A stretch of DNA of 8,604 bases from Lachnospiraceae bacterium (lineage in GTDB: Bacteria > Bacillota_A > Clostridia > Lachnospirales > Lachnospiraceae). Positions 1-7,470 of the stretch are shown here, piece after piece. The DNA lies in contig JAFWXB010000030.1 of the NCBI GenBank assembly GCA_017523185.1, forward strand, positions 1-8,604, in the 5' to 3' direction. The notes beneath the pieces were generated by a model. The model did not search any database and was not told the origin of the DNA. It saw nothing but the letters and a program-made list of their open reading frames with translations. The translations under genes and the position numbers were made by a program. Within the stretch, counting starts at the first letter, position 1. The number at the start of each line of letters is the position of its first letter.

Positions 1-851
1 CCCCAATACTTTGCTCCCGTTTCTATGTTGTTCATCCCATAGAACCCAGATATTATGGTTGGGATCGACATGATCAATGTAATGGATGTCAATGTCTTCA
101 TTACATTATTCAAACGATTATCCAGCACCGATGACATCAATTCACGTGTACCATTGATAATATCTCGATAAATAACCGTCATTTCGATCGCCTGTTTATT
201 TTCAATAATAACATCATCCAAAAGCTCTTTATCTTCCGGATACTGTTCCAAGCGTTTATATCGAGTCAGTCGATCCAATACATTCCCATTTGCACGAAGT
301 GATGTTGCAAAGTATACCAGCGTAGATTCCAATTCATGTAATGCAATCAAGTCATCTTCTCTTGTATCATTTCCAACACGTTCTTCTATCTCTGTGCGTT
401 TTTTGTCTATTGTACGCAGATTGCTTTGGTACAATACGGAAATGCGATATAAGATTTGATACACAAAACGCAATTTCTTTTTGGTACTAAATTCTTTCAC
501 ACGATTGTTAATAAATACATTTAATACCGGAATTTCTTCTGTACAAATCGTAACAATGACATCTTGTGTTAAAATAATACCAAGTGGTATTGTTGTATAA
601 CTTTCTTTTTCATGTCGTATTTCAATAGAAGGAACGTCTACTAAGATTAAAGTATATCCATCTTCTAATTCAATACGGGAGCTCTCTTCTTCGTCGAGAG
701 CCGCAAAAAGGTCTGCAATATCTACATCTAAAAGCTCTGCAATACGTTGCCCCTCATCTATCGTGGGGTCTACCATATTGACCCATACTCCCCTATCTAT
801 TGTTTTTTCTTCATGGATTTGCCTATCATCGGTTTTATAATACTTAACCAT
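1..851 (-). CDS. corA: CorA-family divalent cation (Mg2+/Co2+) transporter, C-terminus cut by window edge
   Basis: The ATG at 851-849 opens a frame that stays open to the left edge, giving 283 complete residues of a family that usually has about 310-320. Residues 1 to about 250 form the soluble cytoplasmic part, with a beta-rich N-terminus and then long charged helices typical of the CorA funnel. A hydrophobic helix at about 253-270 is TM1 and ends in YGMN (271-274), the GMN selectivity motif that defines the family. TM2 and the basic tail lie outside the window. The start is supported by AGGAGG at 859-864, seven bases upstream. CorA proteins are pentameric inner-membrane channels for Mg2+ or other divalent ions; the exact ion here cannot be told from sequence. 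The gene follows the GNAT gene after 87 bases on the same strand, and no convincing promoter was found between them. Confidence 0.93.
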   Translation of the reverse strand, partial: MVKYYKTDDRQIHEEKTIDRGVWVNMVDPTIDEGQRIAELLDVDIADLFAALDEEESSRIELEDGYTLILVDVPSIEIRHEKESYTTIPLGIILTQDVIVTICTEEIPVLNVFINNRVKEFSTKKKLRFVYQILYRISVLYQSNLRTIDKKRTEIEERVGNDTREDDLIALHELESTLVYFATSLRANGNVLDRLTRYKRLEQYPEDKELLDDVIIENKQAIEMTVIYRDIINGTRELMSSVLDNRLNNVMKTLTSITLIMSIPTIISGFYGMNNIETGAKYW

Positions 852-938
852 GGTGCTTCCTCCTATCTTTGTACTACAACTTTTTTTATAACCTCTTACC
901 AAAACAAAATAATATAAATAAACAACTTACTTTCTCAC

Positions 939-1433
939 TTATTCTTTATACACAATTTGATATGCATTTAAATCCAGCCATTTGTCAAATTTATATCCCA
1001 CCTTTTTTAATTGTCCACAAAATGTAAATCCAAAATATTCATGTAAATGAATACTTGTTTTATTTTCTCCTGTAATTAATGAAATTACTACCCAAATATC
1101 AGAATGTTGCTTCGCAAAGTCTAATGTATGTTTCATCAATCGTTTGCCTATACCTTTTCTGCGATATTCTTCTTTGATATAAATCGAAATTTCTACAGTA
1201 TGGTCAAATGCTTTTCTATCACGATATTGTGATAGAGAAGCATAACCACATACTTGTCCCTCTTGTTCTTCTACAAAAATAACATAAGGTTCTTTTTCAT
1301 GTTCGAAAAACCATTGCAAACGATTTTCATCATCTTTGATTTCTGTATCAAATGTAGCTATTGTATGAAGAATCGCATGATTGTAGATTTCTTTTAATGC
1401 TTGTATATCTGATTTTACTGCTTTTCTTATCAT
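939..1433 (-). CDS. GNAT N-acetyltransferase, phosphinothricin acetyltransferase-like
   Basis: This 164-residue protein is a full-length single-domain GNAT enzyme, which transfers acetyl from acetyl-CoA to an amine. The acetyl-CoA pyrophosphate loop (motif A) is visible as RRKGIGKRL at 91-99. Motif B follows around GENKTSIHLHEYFGF (122-136). The N-terminal IYNHAILHTIATFDTE (16-31) and C-terminal VGYKFDKWLDL (145-155) are characteristic of the Pat/Bar/YncA branch, which N-acetylates phosphinothricin, methionine sulfoximine or related amino-acid-like compounds. The start lies three bases after the trpS stop, with only a weak GAAG ribosome site inside trpS, so translation is probably coupled to trpS. 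The true substrate is unknown. Family assignment is firm; phosphinothricin resistance as the natural role is not implied. Confidence 0.9.
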   Translation of the reverse strand: MIRKAVKSDIQALKEIYNHAILHTIATFDTEIKDDENRLQWFFEHEKEPYVIFVEEQEGQVCGYASLSQYRDRKAFDHTVEISIYIKEEYRRKGIGKRLMKHTLDFAKQHSDIWVVISLITGENKTSIHLHEYFGFTFCGQLKKVGYKFDKWLDLNAYQIVYKE

Positions 1434-1436
1434 AGA

Positions 1437-2573
<1,137 letters not shown>

Positions 2574-2671
2574 TCAAATCCTAATTTTTTCTTAATTTTA
2601 CAAAACCCTATTCTTTTATATTTTATTATTTACCAATTATAAATATATTACCTTTTAATATATACATACAT

Positions 2672-4618
2672 TTACTTGCAAGTACGTTTTAACACCAATT
2701 TTCTTATAACATTAACGCCTAATGCCAATAATAATAAAATAAAAATAATTACTGCTATTATCATATAGAAAAATTTATTTGGATTTTTAATTAATTCCCA
2801 AAGATTTCCGTCAGATGTTACAATTTTACATCCCTCGTTTTGTGCATATTTCTGTGGTACATTTCCAATACCATCTCCATCTGTATCTTCAAATGATTCC
2901 ATATATGTTGCAATTGCTACCCATGCTTTTAATTCTTTGCCCTCTGTCATAATAACAGCATCTGTATAATCTGTAATCGGTGTTCCATCTGCATTTTTTG
3001 GAACTAACGATAACAGTCCATATGATAAATCCGTTACACCACCTAACATCTGTGATGTATAAAAATCAGTAACCACACGATATAATTTATCATCTTCTAA
3101 TTCTACACGATTTTCATTCTTATCACAAAGATATACATCTGTTACACGATTTAAAATCATGCGTTTTTGATTACATTCCCAATATAATCCATCTGTATAA
3201 AGTCTTGCAGTTGACATTAAACCAGAAATACTTGCATCTAATTCTGCCACTATTTTTAATTCTTCTCCAGTTAGATATACACTAATCAACGGATAGCCTG
3301 CAATTTCATCTTCTCCAATTCCAAGTGAAAATGAGTTAAACACATGTTCCGGTGTAATCGCTCCAAGTGCATATGTATCACGAATTGTTCCTGCCGGTAC
3401 AACTGCCACATCTACCGGTATTCCATCAAAATCATTTGCTTGTTCTACTGCATATGTATATGCATCTGCCATAATACTTCCTAAATTTAATTCCTTATGT
3501 AATTCTGAAGTATCTGATGCTGAAGCAAATGGAACTTCATTTGTACAAAGCACTTTATCCTTTGTGTAACCGAATTGTTCTAAATATTTACTATCCACAA
3601 TTGCCATAAAAGCATCTGCTTTTTGTTGTGTTTCCACATCTGCTTCAATGGAATCGTCAACTTTTAACAGTTCATACATATCCATTTGCCAACGACCATC
3701 TGTTTTTTGGCTCATAGTAAGATTTCCTAAATATTTCCCATATTCTCCTACTGACACAATATAAGTATTTCCATGTACAATCGGCTCATCTAATTTTGTA
3801 TGTGTATGCCCACTAATAATTAAATCTATTTCCGGTACACTTTTTGCAAGATTTTCATCTTCAGATTTTTTCTCATCTTCCCATGTTCCACTATGAGAAA
3901 CACAAACTATCATATCCGCATCTTCATTTGCTTGAATTTGTGCTACGGTTTCTTTCATTGCTGTAATTGGGTCTTTAAAAATAAGAGGAGGATTTGGCAC
4001 ACACGCAAGTGCATCTACACCAAATACACCCGTTACTGCAATTTTAACACCATTTTTTTCTACTATAATATAATCTTTTATATCGTAGTTTGCAAAAGCA
4101 TCTGATAAAAGTTGTTGTTCTTCTGTTAAACCTTCTTGTTGCATTGCTTCCCAATCCACATTACAAAGTACCATTTGAGGAAGTTGCTCTCCTTTTGCAA
4201 CTGCATTATTTAACATATTTACAAGCCCTTTGGCTTTATAGTCAAATTCATGGTTTCCAAGTGTTGTTGCTTCAATTCCAAGTTCTCCTAACATACGAAG
4301 TTCTGAAGCTTCTTCTTCAAACATTACTTGAACTAACGTTCCCATTGAAAAATCACCGGCATCTAATAAAAGCGTATCCGGATTTTTTGCTTTCTGCTCA
4401 TTAATAAGTGTTTTTATTCTTGCAAATCCACCCATTATTTGAGACTCTCCATCTTCAACTGTTGCAAATGCATTCAAATGCGAATGTGTATCATGTAAAA
4501 ACATCACATCTACCATTTTCGTTTCTGTATCTGCAAAAACATGGATACTATTTGATAAATATCCAATATATAAAAAACACATTGCAATTAAGCATATTGC
4601 TGATAATTTCTTTTTCAT
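2672..4618 (-). CDS. Secreted 5'-nucleotidase / bifunctional metallophosphoesterase with C-terminal membrane anchor
   Basis: This 648-residue exported enzyme belongs to the 5'-nucleotidase/UshA/YfkN family and hydrolyses nucleotides or cyclic nucleotides outside the cell. A signal peptide spans 1-29 (MKKK, hydrophobic core, VFA before D30). The dinuclear-metal site is complete: D43-T-H45, D86-AG-D89, GNHE at 121-124, H242 in VSHSG, and GHTH at 270-273. The second half, from about 355, is the 5'-nucleotidase C-terminal domain that binds the base. DTDGDG at 578-583 resembles a calcium-binding loop. A hydrophobic helix at about 616-638 followed by a basic tail (RKLVLKRTCK) anchors the protein; no LPxTG sorting motif precedes it. 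The ATG at 4618 has GGAAAGGAAA just upstream. It has its own promoter (4658-4686), and no good terminator separates it from trpS. A role in phosphate or nucleoside scavenging is inferred. Confidence 0.93.
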   Translation of the reverse strand: MKKKLSAICLIAMCFLYIGYLSNSIHVFADTETKMVDVMFLHDTHSHLNAFATVEDGESQIMGGFARIKTLINEQKAKNPDTLLLDAGDFSMGTLVQVMFEEEASELRMLGELGIEATTLGNHEFDYKAKGLVNMLNNAVAKGEQLPQMVLCNVDWEAMQQEGLTEEQQLLSDAFANYDIKDYIIVEKNGVKIAVTGVFGVDALACVPNPPLIFKDPITAMKETVAQIQANEDADMIVCVSHSGTWEDEKKSEDENLAKSVPEIDLIISGHTHTKLDEPIVHGNTYIVSVGEYGKYLGNLTMSQKTDGRWQMDMYELLKVDDSIEADVETQQKADAFMAIVDSKYLEQFGYTKDKVLCTNEVPFASASDTSELHKELNLGSIMADAYTYAVEQANDFDGIPVDVAVVPAGTIRDTYALGAITPEHVFNSFSLGIGEDEIAGYPLISVYLTGEELKIVAELDASISGLMSTARLYTDGLYWECNQKRMILNRVTDVYLCDKNENRVELEDDKLYRVVTDFYTSQMLGGVTDLSYGLLSLVPKNADGTPITDYTDAVIMTEGKELKAWVAIATYMESFEDTDGDGIGNVPQKYAQNEGCKIVTSDGNLWELIKNPNKFFYMIIAVIIFILLLLALGVNVIRKLVLKRTCK

Positions 4619-4657
4619 ATGATTTCCTTTCCTTTTATCCTTTACTTACATTTTTTT

Positions 4658-4686
4658 ATTTTACATTAATTTTTTTTTCTTGTAAA
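4658..4686 (-). promoter_or_regulatory. Promoter of the 5'-nucleotidase gene
   Basis: On the minus strand TTTACA (-35, 4681-4686) and TAAAAT (-10, 4658-4663) are separated by exactly 17 bases and lie about 40 bases before the ATG at 4618. Each hexamer matches the housekeeping consensus at five of six positions. A perfect palindrome lies just upstream at 4698-4711. Confidence 0.65.
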
Positions 4687-4697
4687 CACTACGAATA

Positions 4698-4711
4698 TAG
4701 GAAACTTCCTA
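4698..4711. repeat. Palindrome upstream of the nucleotidase promoter, candidate operator
   Basis: TAGGAA-AC-TTCCTA is a perfect inverted repeat with six-base arms. It ends 12 bases upstream of the -35 hexamer of the nucleotidase promoter, a position suited to a dimeric regulator. No second copy was noticed in the window and no regulator can be named. Confidence 0.4.
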
Positions 4712-4782
4712 CTTATCTGCTTTAATAAGTTTTTTCTGAGATTTTATATATAAACAATCAGTTATCATCTATATTTTTATTC

Positions 4783-4830
4783 AAAAAACAAAAAACTTCC
4801 AAACTTTTCTAAAGAAATTTGGAAGTTTTT
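4783..4830 (-). terminator. Rho-independent terminator of the zinc-ribbon gene
   Basis: A 13-base-pair stem pairs 4791-4803 (AAAAACTTCCAAA) with 4818-4830. It is followed on the minus strand by TTTTTTGTTTTTT (4795-4783). It lies 40 bases after the stop of the minus-strand gene 4870-5223 and separates it from the nucleotidase promoter. The flanking A/T runs could also give some termination on the plus strand. Confidence 0.85.
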
Positions 4831-4869
4831 AACCGATTTCTCTTACCTATCAAAATAAATATAATTCTA

Positions 4870-5223
4870 TTAAGAAATTACTAATGGACAACCTGTTTTT
4901 TTATTTAATGGACATTCATATACATTTCCATTTGTTGTTTTTGCAATATAAGAAAGTGGGCATTTTCTGCAATCACTTTTTGAAAAATCTCCCGGAACTT
5001 CAAATGTAAGTGTAGCTGTTTTTGGTTCCATTCTTGCAACTTCTTCTTTTTTAATATTGTTCCAACTCAATACCTGACTACAACCTAAACATTTCATATC
5101 ACTTCTTGCAATTGCTCGTTTACAAGTCGGACAAGCGTAATATCTTTTGTCATTCTTTTCTACCACTTCAATTACTTCTGCTGGAAATTGTTTGATAAGG
5201 TCTGCTCTTAAATTTTCTCTCAT
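4870..5223 (-). CDS. Small eight-cysteine zinc-ribbon protein, function unknown
   Basis: I do not recognise this 117-residue protein as a named family. Eight cysteines form two clusters. The first, CPTC (31-34) with CLGC (45-48), is a classic zinc ribbon. The second, CRKC (85-88) with C104 and C112, follows an EVPGDF segment (75-80). The patterns CPLSY, ECPLN and GCPLV in the second cluster remind me of small cysteine-rich proteins encoded by clostridial phages, but that is recollection only. There is no signal peptide or membrane segment, so it is probably cytoplasmic and binds zinc or a nucleic acid. It stands alone, with a promoter at 5251-5278 and a terminator at 4783-4830. The start at 5223 has AGGAAAGAG upstream, a somewhat weak ribosome site. 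Confidence 0.82.
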   Translation of the reverse strand: MRENLRADLIKQFPAEVIEVVEKNDKRYYACPTCKRAIARSDMKCLGCSQVLSWNNIKKEEVARMEPKTATLTFEVPGDFSKSDCRKCPLSYIAKTTNGNVYECPLNKKTGCPLVIS

Positions 5224-5250
5224 AGTTTTTCTCTCTTTCCTATTGTATTT

Positions 5251-5278
5251 ATAATAAATAAATTTCCCACTATTTCAA
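5251..5278 (-). promoter_or_regulatory. Promoter of the zinc-ribbon gene
   Basis: On the minus strand TTGAAA (-35, 5273-5278) and TATTAT (-10, 5251-5256) have a 16-base spacer, about 28 bases before the ATG at 5223. The rest of the 346-base gap to the AIM24 gene is very AT-rich. It holds a short inverted repeat TCCAC-CTCT-GTGGA (5280-5293) just upstream of this promoter, and I see no gene in it. Confidence 0.55.
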
Positions 5279-5469
5279 GTCCACCTCTGTGGAATCAGAA
5301 TATCAATTCTTTTATGATTCTTTTTACTCAAATATACTTGATAACATACAAAAATTACACAAAAATATGCTCTATTTATGAAATAATATACATACTTCAA
5401 TTTAGTTAAAATATTATATCATATAATAATCTATTTGCAAATTATAACATTTTAAAATATTCTAAATTC

Positions 5470-5495
5470 TTAACATTCCCTTAACTCTTTCTACA
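5470..5495 (+). repeat. TTAAC direct repeats upstream of the AIM24 promoter, PhoP-box-like
   Basis: TTAACA (5470-5475) and TTAACT (5481-5486) repeat with an 11-base period, followed by a looser TCTACA (5490-5495), all directly ahead of the -35 hexamer. Firmicute PhoP binding sites are TTAACA-like direct repeats about 11 bases apart. In such AT-rich DNA a chance match is possible. Confidence 0.3.
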
Positions 5496-5499
5496 AGAA

Positions 5500-5528
5500 T
5501 TGTAAATACATCTTTAAAATGTTATAAT
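5500..5528 (+). promoter_or_regulatory. Promoter of the AIM24-family gene
   Basis: TTGTAA (-35, 5500-5505) and a perfect TATAAT (-10, 5523-5528) are separated by 17 bases. Transcription should begin near 5535, giving a leader of about 35 bases before the ATG at 5570. Confidence 0.8.
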
Positions 5529-5569
5529 TATTTGCATAAAATATATCAATCTAAAAATGGAGGGTTTTT

Positions 5570-6370
5570 ATGTTTGAGATTAAAAATTTTACGGATAATG
5601 ATGATGTAAAAGTCATTCGTGCTTTAGGACCTTTTCAAGTAATTGAATATCAACGTGATTTAAGCGTTTTACCACACAATGCACAAGCAACATTTTTTTG
5701 TAGTGAAATGAATGTCAGAAAACGTCAGGTTATTTGTGATTTAAGCAAAGCAAATATTACTTTACAAGCCGGAGCTATGCAATTTATGGTTGGTAATGTG
5801 AATGCAACAACTGGTTTAAAGGGTGTTGGAGATTTGTTTGGAAAAGCAATTCGTGGTAGTATGACCGGAGAATCTGCAATCAAACCGGAATATACAGGAG
5901 ATGGAATCCTTGTATTAGAACCAACTTACAAACATATCTTATTGCTTGATGTTTCTGCTTGGGACGAATTTATTGTACTAGATGATGGATTATTCCTCGC
6001 TTGCGATGCAAATTTAAAACACAAAGCTGTTATGCGTTCGAATATTTCTTCTGCTGTTGCAGGTAATGAAGGCTTATTTAATTTAGGCATTAAGGGAAAA
6101 GGCGTACTTTGTTTAGAATCCCCTTCTCCAAAAGAAGAATTAATTGAAATCACATTACATAATGATGTCTTAAAAGTAGATGGAAATATGGCTATTGCAT
6201 GGAGTGGAACACTTGATTTTACTGTAGAACGTTCCGGTAAAACACTTATTGGTTCTGCTGCTTCCGGAGAAGGTCTTGTAAATGTATATCGTGGTACAGG
6301 AAAAGTATTACTTGCTCCAATTGACAAACCAGCATTATCAACACCAAATATTGCTCATATCAACTATTAA
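5570..6370 (+). CDS. AIM24 family protein (DUF124/TIGR00266-like)
   Basis: This 266-residue soluble protein has the all-beta AIM24 fold, named after a yeast mitochondrial inner-membrane factor; the bacterial role is unknown. Family landmarks in order are LQAGAMQFM (65-73), the glycine-rich linker and TGES (99-102), the GDGILVLEP strand (110-118), LDDGLFLACD (137-146), GNEGLFNLGIKGKGVLCLES (165-184), VDGNMAIAW (203-211) and SGEGLVNVYRGTGKVLLAP (232-250). The first 60 residues carry an extra strand region before the usual LxxGAM segment. No signal peptide or membrane helix is visible. The start has GGAGGG five bases upstream (5559-5564). It is the only plus-strand gene, is transcribed alone, and converges on mntP. 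Databases often label such proteins as transcriptional regulators, which nothing in the sequence supports. Links to TerD-type stress proteins are inferred from the neighbourhood. Confidence 0.9.
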   Translation: MFEIKNFTDNDDVKVIRALGPFQVIEYQRDLSVLPHNAQATFFCSEMNVRKRQVICDLSKANITLQAGAMQFMVGNVNATTGLKGVGDLFGKAIRGSMTGESAIKPEYTGDGILVLEPTYKHILLLDVSAWDEFIVLDDGLFLACDANLKHKAVMRSNISSAVAGNEGLFNLGIKGKGVLCLESPSPKEELIEITLHNDVLKVDGNMAIAWSGTLDFTVERSGKTLIGSAASGEGLVNVYRGTGKVLLAPIDKPALSTPNIAHINY

Positions 6371-6378
6371 TTAACCTA

Positions 6379-6420
6379 AAAAAGTGAAAGTCAGATTTTT
6401 ATCTGCTTTCACTTTTTCTT
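6379..6420 (+). terminator. Rho-independent terminator of the AIM24-family gene
   Basis: The stem pairs AAAAAGTGAAAG (6379-6390) plus CAGAT (6392-6396) with ATCTG (6401-6405) plus CTTTCACTTTTT (6406-6417). One base (6391) is bulged and the loop is TTTT. It is followed by TTTTTCTT and starts eight bases after the stop codon. The remaining 6421-6570 is AT-rich and holds nothing I can name. Confidence 0.92.
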
Positions 6421-6570
6421 AATTCTAACAATTCTCTATTATAAAGTTTCAAATATTTAATATATTAAAATTCGCATTTTCTATTATTAATTCTTTGCAA
6501 ATCCACTACGTTCGACTAGCTTAGAAGTGAAGAGTTCTTGTTTTCTACAATACTGTTTAACAATATTTTT

Positions 6571-7155
6571 TTAAAATAAACTTCCTGCAAATATTTCAAT
6601 TCCTATAAAAATAAGAATTACATCACCCAAAATTCCTGCTTTTCCTGCAAGTTTTGTACCTGCCTTTTTTCCCATTGCAATTCCTGCAAAACAAATAAAA
6701 AATGTAACAATTCCAATTAAAACACAAGCTAACAATGCTTCTAAGAAATGATAATTAGAAATTGTAAATCCAACCGATAACGCATCAATTGACGTTGCAA
6801 TACCTTGTACAATTAATCCACGAAGATTTACAACTGATGTTTCTTCGTCCTCATCTTTATTTGTGATGCTCTCATAAAGCATTTTTCCACCAATATAGCC
6901 AAGTAAAATTAACGCAATCCACGGAATCCATTTTTCAAAAATTTTAAAATACTGTGCAATTGTAGATACACAAATCCAACCTATCATTGGCATTGCAAAC
7001 TGAAATATTGAAAAAATACCGGCAACACCTATCATTTTTCTCTTTTTCATATTTGGTTCATTAAGACCATTTGCAAGTGATACGGAAAACGCATCCATAG
7101 CCAATCCTATGCCAAGCAAAATGCTGTTAAAAAAAAATGTAAATCCAAGTTTCAT
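6571..7155 (-). CDS. mntP: Manganese efflux pump MntP
   Basis: This 194-residue polytopic membrane protein of the MntP (YebN/DUF204) family exports Mn2+ from the cytoplasm. The internal repeat is visible: GLAMDAFSVSLANG (17-30, D21) and TSIDALSVGFTIS (121-133, D124) carry the paired aspartates of the transport pathway. About six hydrophobic segments fall near 5-30, 42-65, 76-96, 113-133, 137-162 and 174-191, with a charged cytoplasmic loop (NKDEDEE, 99-105) between the halves. The reading frame stays open 300 bases further upstream, but that stretch is the riboswitch leader. ATG at 7155 has AAGGAG eight bases ahead and gives the normal family length. Expression should be controlled by the manganese riboswitch upstream. 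It converges on the AIM24 gene and lies downstream of the TerD genes, from which it is insulated by a terminator and its own promoter. Confidence 0.95.
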   Translation of the reverse strand: MKLGFTFFFNSILLGIGLAMDAFSVSLANGLNEPNMKKRKMIGVAGIFSIFQFAMPMIGWICVSTIAQYFKIFEKWIPWIALILLGYIGGKMLYESITNKDEDEETSVVNLRGLIVQGIATSIDALSVGFTISNYHFLEALLACVLIGIVTFFICFAGIAMGKKAGTKLAGKAGILGDVILIFIGIEIFAGSLF

Positions 7156-7163
7156 TTTTTGTT

Positions 7164-7169
7164 CTCCTT
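7164..7169 (-). promoter_or_regulatory. Ribosome binding site deciding the mntP start
   Basis: AAGGAG on the minus strand lies eight bases before ATG at 7155. No comparable site precedes the longer open frame that starts at 7455 inside the promoter. Confidence 0.85.
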
Positions 7170-7199
7170 CCAAATTCAAATCTACCAAGACAAATTTAT

Positions 7200-7230
7200 G
7201 AAACACACCACCTATAGAGATGGGAGTTTC
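7200..7230. repeat. Imperfect palindrome in the mntP leader
   Basis: GAAAC (7200-7204) and CCACC (7208-7212) pair with GATGG (7219-7223) and GTTTC (7226-7230) around a six-base loop, with one G-T pair and a small internal loop. It lies between the second terminator and the mntP ribosome site and has no U-run after it. Its shape recalls terminal hairpins of IS200/IS605-type elements, but no transposase remnant is present. Confidence 0.5.
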
Positions 7231-7237
7231 TATTTCC

Positions 7238-7282
7238 AAAATAAAAAACCAAGTATGACATAGAATAAAATCATACTTGGTT
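7238..7282 (-). terminator. Second terminator in the mntP leader
   Basis: A perfect 12-base-pair stem pairs AACCAAGTATGA (7247-7258) with TCATACTTGGTT (7271-7282) around a 12-base loop. It is followed on the minus strand by TTTTTTATTTT (7248-7238). It starts 11 bases after the U-run of the first terminator and ends about 83 bases before mntP. Its arms do not overlap the aptamer. Confidence 0.85.
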
Positions 7283-7293
7283 ACTATTTGAAT

Positions 7294-7342
7294 AAAAAAA
7301 TACAGACTCCATGTATGATTAAATCTTAACATACATGAGTCT
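7294..7342 (-). terminator. Riboswitch expression-platform terminator ahead of mntP
   Basis: The stem pairs AGACTC (7304-7309) with GAGTCT (7337-7342) and ATGTATG (7311-7317) with CATACAT (7330-7336). One C is bulged at 7310 and the loop has 12 bases. On the minus strand it is followed by GTATTTTTTT. Its promoter-proximal arm contains the CTCAT (7335-7339) that closes P1 of the aptamer, so aptamer and terminator exclude each other. Confidence 0.88.
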
Positions 7343-7418
7343 CGCAATTTAAAACAAGCCAGACCAAAATGGTCAGTATGTTGACTTGCTACGTTAAGGA
7401 CGCTTGCTACTCCCTCAT
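7335..7418 (-). promoter_or_regulatory. yybP-ykoY manganese riboswitch aptamer
   Basis: The minus-strand RNA begins ATGAGGGAGTAGC, carrying the hallmark GGGAGTAGC loop of the yybP-ykoY class, and ends GCGAGACTCAT, matching the conserved GAGAC segment. ATGAG (7414-7418) pairs with CTCAT (7335-7339) to form P1. Inside, CAAG (7385-7388) pairs with CTTG (7355-7358), and GACCA/TGGTC (7370-7374 with 7362-7366) forms the outer hairpin of the second leg. The class binds Mn2+ directly and commonly precedes mntP. Because P1 shares CTCAT with the downstream terminator, Mn2+ binding should block termination and turn mntP on. Confidence 0.92.
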
Positions 7419-7426
7419 TAAAACGA

Positions 7427-7455
7427 ATTATAATATAAAATACCATTTTTGTCAA
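7427..7455 (-). promoter_or_regulatory. Consensus promoter of the mntP transcript
   Basis: TTGACA (-35, 7450-7455) and TATAAT (-10, 7427-7432) are both perfect and separated by 17 bases. Transcription should begin near 7418-7421, exactly where the P1 stem of the aptamer starts, so the riboswitch is at the very 5' end of the RNA. Confidence 0.93.
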
Positions 7456-7470
7456 TTTTTGTCGAAAATA

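Noticed and set aside
2643..2663. AT-only hairpin after the nucleotidase gene
   Set aside because: The stem has eight A-T pairs only and no good U-run, too weak to call a terminator.
2673..2684. Perfect palindrome TACTTGCAAGTA over the nucleotidase stop codon
   Set aside because: It is short and explained by the coding sequence; no second copy or adjacent promoter gives it a role.
3893..4725. Three plus-strand open frames antisense to the nucleotidase gene
   Set aside because: They have low-complexity Leu- or Cys/Asn-rich translations and no ribosome sites, and they overlap a clearly real gene with intact catalytic motifs.
5926..6327. Minus-strand open frame inside the AIM24 gene
   Set aside because: It is antisense to a conserved domain, has no family-like features, and no promoter or ribosome site precedes it.
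6549..6567. Hairpin with a T-run on the plus strand between the AIM24 and mntP genes
   Set aside because: It has a mismatched AT-rich stem with a tiny loop, and the AIM24 gene already has a much stronger terminator at 6379-6420. On the minus strand no U-run follows it.
7156..7455. A 100-residue N-terminal extension of MntP
   Set aside because: The stretch is the promoter and riboswitch leader with two terminators. The MntP family starts at the MKLG-like residue, which has a good ribosome site.
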